A stretch of DNA of 64,000 nt from NCBI RefSeq assembly GCF_000719285.1, contig NZ_JOFS01000006.1:248001-312000 (forward strand), written 5' to 3'. The notes under the pieces were generated by a model. It was given only the letters and a program-made list of their open reading frames with translations, searched no databases and was not told the origin of the DNA. This document shows, piece by piece, positions 61,417 through 64,000 of the stretch. The stretch comes from Streptomyces bicolor. GTDB lineage: Bacteria; Actinomycetota; Actinomycetes; Streptomycetales; Streptomycetaceae. Positions within the stretch are counted from its first letter, which is position 1. Each line of letters opens with the position of its first letter. The position numbers and the translations under genes are program-made.

Positions 61417-62241
61417 ATGAGTACGACAGGCGCGACCGCCGATCCGCTCGCGGCCCTCGGGTCGCTGCCCGGTGTGCCCGAGTCCGTGGAGTCCGTACGC
61501 AAGGCCGTGGACCGGGTCTACGGGCACCGGATCATGCGGCGCCGCAGCAACGAGATCACCTCCGAGGCGGCCCTGCGTGGAGCCCGGGGCTCCGCCGCGC
61601 TGTCGGGCGCCGACTGGGCGCTCGAAGAGGTCCGCCGGCGTACCGACTTCAGCGGTGACGACGAGGCCCGCGTCATGGGCGGGTCCCTGCGGCTGACCGC
61701 TGAGGCGGGTCAACTGCTGTCCATCTGGCGGCAGTCGCCGCTGCGGGTACTGGCCCGGCTGCACCTGGTGGCGGCGGCCGGCAACGACGACACGGTCGGG
61801 CGCCCGCGCCAGGTGGGCGAGCCGGTCGACGAGCCGCTGATCGAGCTGCCTGCGCCGGGCGCGGCGGAGATGCACGGCCGTCTGGAGGGGCTGTCCGACC
61901 TGATCATCGCCGGCGGTTCGGCGCCCGCCCTGGTGACGGCCGCCGTCGTGCACGGCGAGCTCCTCGCGCTGCGACCCTTCACGTCCCACAACGGCCTGGT
62001 CGCGCGCGCGGCCGAGCGCATCGTCCTTGTCGGCAGCGGCCTCGACCCGAAGTCCGTCTGCCCGGCCGAGGTCGGGCACGCCGAACTGGGGCGCGCGGCC
62101 TATCTGGCGGCGCTGGACGGTTATGTCTCCGGAACGCCCGAGGGCATGGCCGCCTGGATCGCGCACTGCGGCAAGGCGATCGAGCTCGGGGCGCGCGAGT
62201 CGACGGCGGTGTGCGAGGCGCTGCAGCGCGGGGCGGCGTAG
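61417..62241 (+). CDS. Fic/DOC-like protein with altered catalytic motif
   Basis: 274 residues from ATG 61417. The region VHGELLALRPFTSHNGLVARAAERIVL has the layout of the Fic motif HPFxxGNGR, but the histidine is Arg and the glycine-rich phosphate loop is changed (SHNG), so AMPylation is unlikely. This is the protein usually annotated as an oxidoreductase at the SCO3559 position. TAGTGT seven bases before the ATG suggests a leaderless transcript. It may be a non-enzymatic member of the fold. Confidence 0.8.
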   Translation: MSTTGATADPLAALGSLPGVPESVESVRKAVDRVYGHRIMRRRSNEITSEAALRGARGSAALSGADWALEEVRRRTDFSGDDEARVMGGSLRLTAEAGQLLSIWRQSPLRVLARLHLVAAAGNDDTVGRPRQVGEPVDEPLIELPAPGAAEMHGRLEGLSDLIIAGGSAPALVTAAVVHGELLALRPFTSHNGLVARAAERIVLVGSGLDPKSVCPAEVGHAELGRAAYLAALDGYVSGTPEGMAAWIAHCGKAIELGARESTAVCEALQRGAA

Positions 62242-62319
62242 CCCACGCGCGCGTGGGGCGGCGTACGGCCGATCGAGTGGTCGTTGCGCGGCGGACCGAG
62301 GGCCATAGGGCATGAGAAA

Positions 62320-62337
62320 AGCCCCGCAAGGGGGCTC
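62320..62337 (-). terminator. Hairpin with T-run on the minus strand
   Basis: On the minus strand AGCCCCC-TTGC-GGGGCTTTTCT. It would end leftward transcripts from beyond the 6S-like RNA or act as a bidirectional terminator for the Fic-like gene. Confidence 0.55.
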
Positions 62338-62346
62338 ATATGAGTT

Positions 62347-62374
62347 GCGGCGGTACGAGGATTCGTACCGCCGC
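62347..62374 (+). repeat. Perfect hairpin upstream of the 6S-like RNA
   Basis: GCGGCGGTACGA-GGAT-TCGTACCGCCGC, a 12-base stem without a T-run, directly before the RNA. It may be part of its promoter or a second terminator of the Fic-like gene. Confidence 0.6.
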
Positions 62375-62393
62375 TGGCATGTCCACCGGGTTA

Positions 62394-62555
62394 CCAAGCG
62401 TCCTCGATATGTTGCCCATCAGGTCGGGAACTTTGCCCGTCACCTGGTGCGGCTGGCCCGTAATCGACGGGTCGACGTCGCGTGGGTGCCCAATGTCCAT
62501 GCTCGGTCCGTGGGGCCAAATGCGTATTTAAGGTGATCCTCTCGGATGTCCTTGG
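62394..62555 (+). ncRNA. ssrS: 6S-like RNA
   Basis: No credible gene fits 62390-62600 on either strand. CCAAG (62394-62398) pairs with CTTGG (62551-62555) as a closing stem. Inside is CATGCTCGGTCCGT (62498-62511), which matches the block of that sequence in E. coli 6S RNA as I recall it, followed by an AU-rich arm (AATGCGTATTTAAGG) resembling the 3' side of its large bulge. In S. coelicolor a 6S-like RNA (scr3559) is encoded next to SCO3559, exactly this neighbourhood. 6S RNA binds RNA polymerase holoenzyme. Ends are approximate. Confidence 0.65.
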
Positions 62556-62566
62556 TCTCGCGGGCC

Positions 62567-62595
62567 GTTGAGTCCTTTGTACTCCAGGACCCAAC
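62567..62595. terminator. Hairpin between the 6S-like RNA and the HAD gene
   Basis: GTTGAGTCCT / AGGACCCAAC with a nine-base loop and one mismatch that becomes a G-U pair on the minus strand. It may terminate the leftward HAD message or close the 6S region. Confidence 0.5.
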
Positions 62596-62698
62596 CAAGC
62601 GGAAGCCCTGACTGCAGTTCTTTACTTTTGCTCTCAAAACTGTGTCAAACGGGCGTCGATACGCCGAATGGGGTACTCGGGAACCCCGACTGCGCCGG

Positions 62699-63532
62699 TC
62701 AGGCGAGCGCCGTACGGCGTCGGCTCGCGTACCAGACGAGGCCGGCGGTGGCCGCGGCGGCTCCTATGGCGGCGGCCGCGAGAAGGGCGGGGCGCGGTGG
62801 TACCGAGAAGGAGGGAATGCGCTGCTTGAGCCGAACAGGGCGATGGAAGTCGAGAATCGGCCACCCGCGCGCGAGTGCCTCGCGGCGTAGCGGGCGGTCG
62901 GGGTTCACGGCGTGCGGATTGCCGACGCACTGAAGCATCGGCAGGTCGGTGGCGGAGTCGCTGTAGGCATAGCAGCGGGAGAGGTCGTAGCCCTCGGACT
63001 CGGCCAGCTCCTTGATCGCCTCGGCCTTCGTCGGGCCGTATGCGTAGTACTCGACCTCCCCGGTGAAGCAGCCGTCGTCGCCCACGACCATGCGCGTCGC
63101 CACCACGCGGTCGGCACCGAGCAGCTCGCCGATCGGCTCCACCACCTCGGCGCCCGACGTGGACACGATCACGACGTCGCGGCCGGCCGTGTGGTGCTCC
63201 TCGATGAGGGAGGCGGCCTCGTCATAGATGATCGGGTCGATCAGGTCGTGCAGCGTCTCCGCGACGATCTCCTTGACGTGCTGGACGTTCCAGCCGCGGA
63301 CGAGCGTGGAGAGGTACTCGCGCGTGCGCTCCATCTGGTCATGGTCCATACCGCCGATGCGGAAGACGAACTGGGCATATGCGGTCCGCAAGGCGGCCCT
63401 GCGGTTGATCAGACCGCCTTGGTAGAACGACTTGCTGAACGTGAGCGTGCTCGACTTCGCAATGACCGTCTTGTCCAGGTCAAAGAAGGCGGCTGTGCGG
63501 GGCAAGGAGTGGTTTTCCACGACCCCGAGCAT
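62699..63532 (-). CDS. HAD-superfamily phosphatase (HAD-IB), SCO3558-like
   Basis: 277 residues from ATG 63532. Core motifs FFDLDKTVIAKSS (nucleophile Asp), VIVSTSGAEVVEP and CYAYSDSATDLPML; a basic linker then ends in a single C-terminal membrane helix (LLAAAAIGAAAATAGLVWY). Family HAD-IB includes phosphoserine phosphatases and lysophosphatidate-type enzymes; the substrate is unknown. In Streptomyces this gene is called a morphological-differentiation-associated protein and lies next to the septum-site gene ssd, which would begin just off-window. Confidence 0.92.
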   Translation of the reverse strand: MLGVVENHSLPRTAAFFDLDKTVIAKSSTLTFSKSFYQGGLINRRAALRTAYAQFVFRIGGMDHDQMERTREYLSTLVRGWNVQHVKEIVAETLHDLIDPIIYDEAASLIEEHHTAGRDVVIVSTSGAEVVEPIGELLGADRVVATRMVVGDDGCFTGEVEYYAYGPTKAEAIKELAESEGYDLSRCYAYSDSATDLPMLQCVGNPHAVNPDRPLRREALARGWPILDFHRPVRLKQRIPSFSVPPRPALLAAAAIGAAAATAGLVWYASRRRTALA

Positions 63533-63602
63533 AGGCGCAGCCCATTCGGCGTAAGGTGGGCGCGTGGGTTTGCCTGAGAGGGCTCTCGGGTACACCATGG
63601 AA

Positions 63603-63703
63603 GTCACGGATCGTTCGCGACCGTGCTAACCCGGTCCGACTCCTCCCCCCCCGAGTCGGCCGTGGAGACGACCCCCGCTCTCCCCCCCGGCGGGGGTCGT
63701 CGC
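63603..63703 (+). ncRNA. 6C RNA (B11-like small RNA)
   Basis: Two consecutive hairpins each have a loop with a cytosine run: CCGACTC/GAGTCGG (63636-63642, 63653-63659) with eight C in the loop, and GACGACCCCCGC/GCGGGGGTCGTC (63667-63678, 63690-63701) with seven C. This double C-loop architecture defines the actinobacterial 6C RNA, known as B11 in M. tuberculosis, where it lies between ssd (Rv3660c) and the HAD gene Rv3661. The same HAD neighbour is present here. The 5' end is approximate. Confidence 0.75.
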
Positions 63704-64000
63704 ATGTCCGGGGTGGTTTCTCCCTTTCAAGCGCGGCCATGGGGCCGCGGCGAGGCGGCTGCGGTCGCCTCTTCTGCATGCGCATGATCCGTGACTGTGC
63801 GTAGCCGTCGCGCTGCTCTGCGGAAGTCGTACAGGGGTCGGTGCGGGGGTCACCGGTATGGGTGACGGCGATATTCACAACCGCCGAGTTGTCCACAGTT
63901 ATCGACCAAGATCCACACGATTTCCGGGATCGCTGCACCGTGATTCCAGCGCGTCCCGCTCAGGCCGACTTCATGGCCGGTTCTGGTTAGTCGGGCGAGT
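63704..64000. other. Intergenic end of window with a DnaA-box sequence
   Basis: No gene is supported here. TTGTCCACA (63889-63897) is an exact Streptomyces DnaA-box sequence in the gap beyond the 6C RNA. Confidence 0.5.

Overview
The window is a stretch of Streptomyces chromosome, very probably from the conserved core. The evidence is the very high GC and GC3, the wblA gene, an SsgA-like protein, a SigE-family ECF sigma factor, an XRE/DUF5753-DUF397 pair, the actinobacterial MarP protease, and a long block whose gene order matches my memory of the S. coelicolor region around SCO3558-SCO3580 (HAD phosphatase, Fic-like protein, acsA, nhaA, holin-like protein, marP, nth, crp, the ArsA-like pair, wblA, penicillin-binding protein). 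The species cannot be named from this sequence alone.

Left part (1-10.8 kb, accessory in character): a GHKL/Hsp90-like ATPase gene cut by the window edge, a tiny membrane protein, an XRE/DUF5753 regulator that looks frameshifted next to its DUF397 partner, a zinc-ribbon protein, a Uma2-family protein, an SsgA-like cell-division regulator, a decayed membrane-protein gene and a secreted NTF2-fold protein. Then come four leftward genes: a cyclodipeptide synthase, a P450 closely resembling mycobacterial CYP121 (mycocyclosin synthase), and a response regulator/histidine kinase pair. The synthase-P450 pair is the most interesting biosynthetic system in the window.

10.8-25.6 kb: lysC-asd (aspartate pathway), an ECF sigma factor with a membrane partner, a SURF1-like protein, a SnoaL-like protein, an S9 peptidase, a double-RCK NAD-binding membrane protein, a permease/TIGR03943 pair, an amidohydrolase with a [3Fe-4S] ferredoxin behind a dyad operator, and a glycosyltransferase. 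Two related copies of a dispersed intergenic repeat lie at about 15.7 and 19.1 kb.

25.8-33.8 kb: a 1366-residue STAND NTPase with fourteen WD40 repeats, a lower-GC two-gene islet (a 60-residue protein and a two-helix membrane GAF protein), a DUF1326/DUF2182 cysteine-rich pair, and tRNA-Pro(CGG).

33.9-64 kb: core genes. A Pr6Pr membrane protein, a metallophosphoesterase, a YqeY-like protein, a class A penicillin-binding protein, wblA with a long leader, two ArsA-like ATPases, RidA and DUF4177 proteins, a nucleotidyltransferase, an MBL-fold hydrolase, Nudix proteins, divergent crp and nth, marP, an epoxide-hydrolase-like protein, nhaA, acsA, a SulP transporter fused to a beta-carbonic anhydrase, a deacetylase-like lipoprotein, a ParA/CooC-like ATPase, a Fic-like protein and a HAD phosphatase. 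Two small RNAs can be recognised from structure and position: a 6S-like RNA (about 62.4-62.55 kb) and a 6C RNA (about 63.6-63.7 kb), on either side of the HAD gene.
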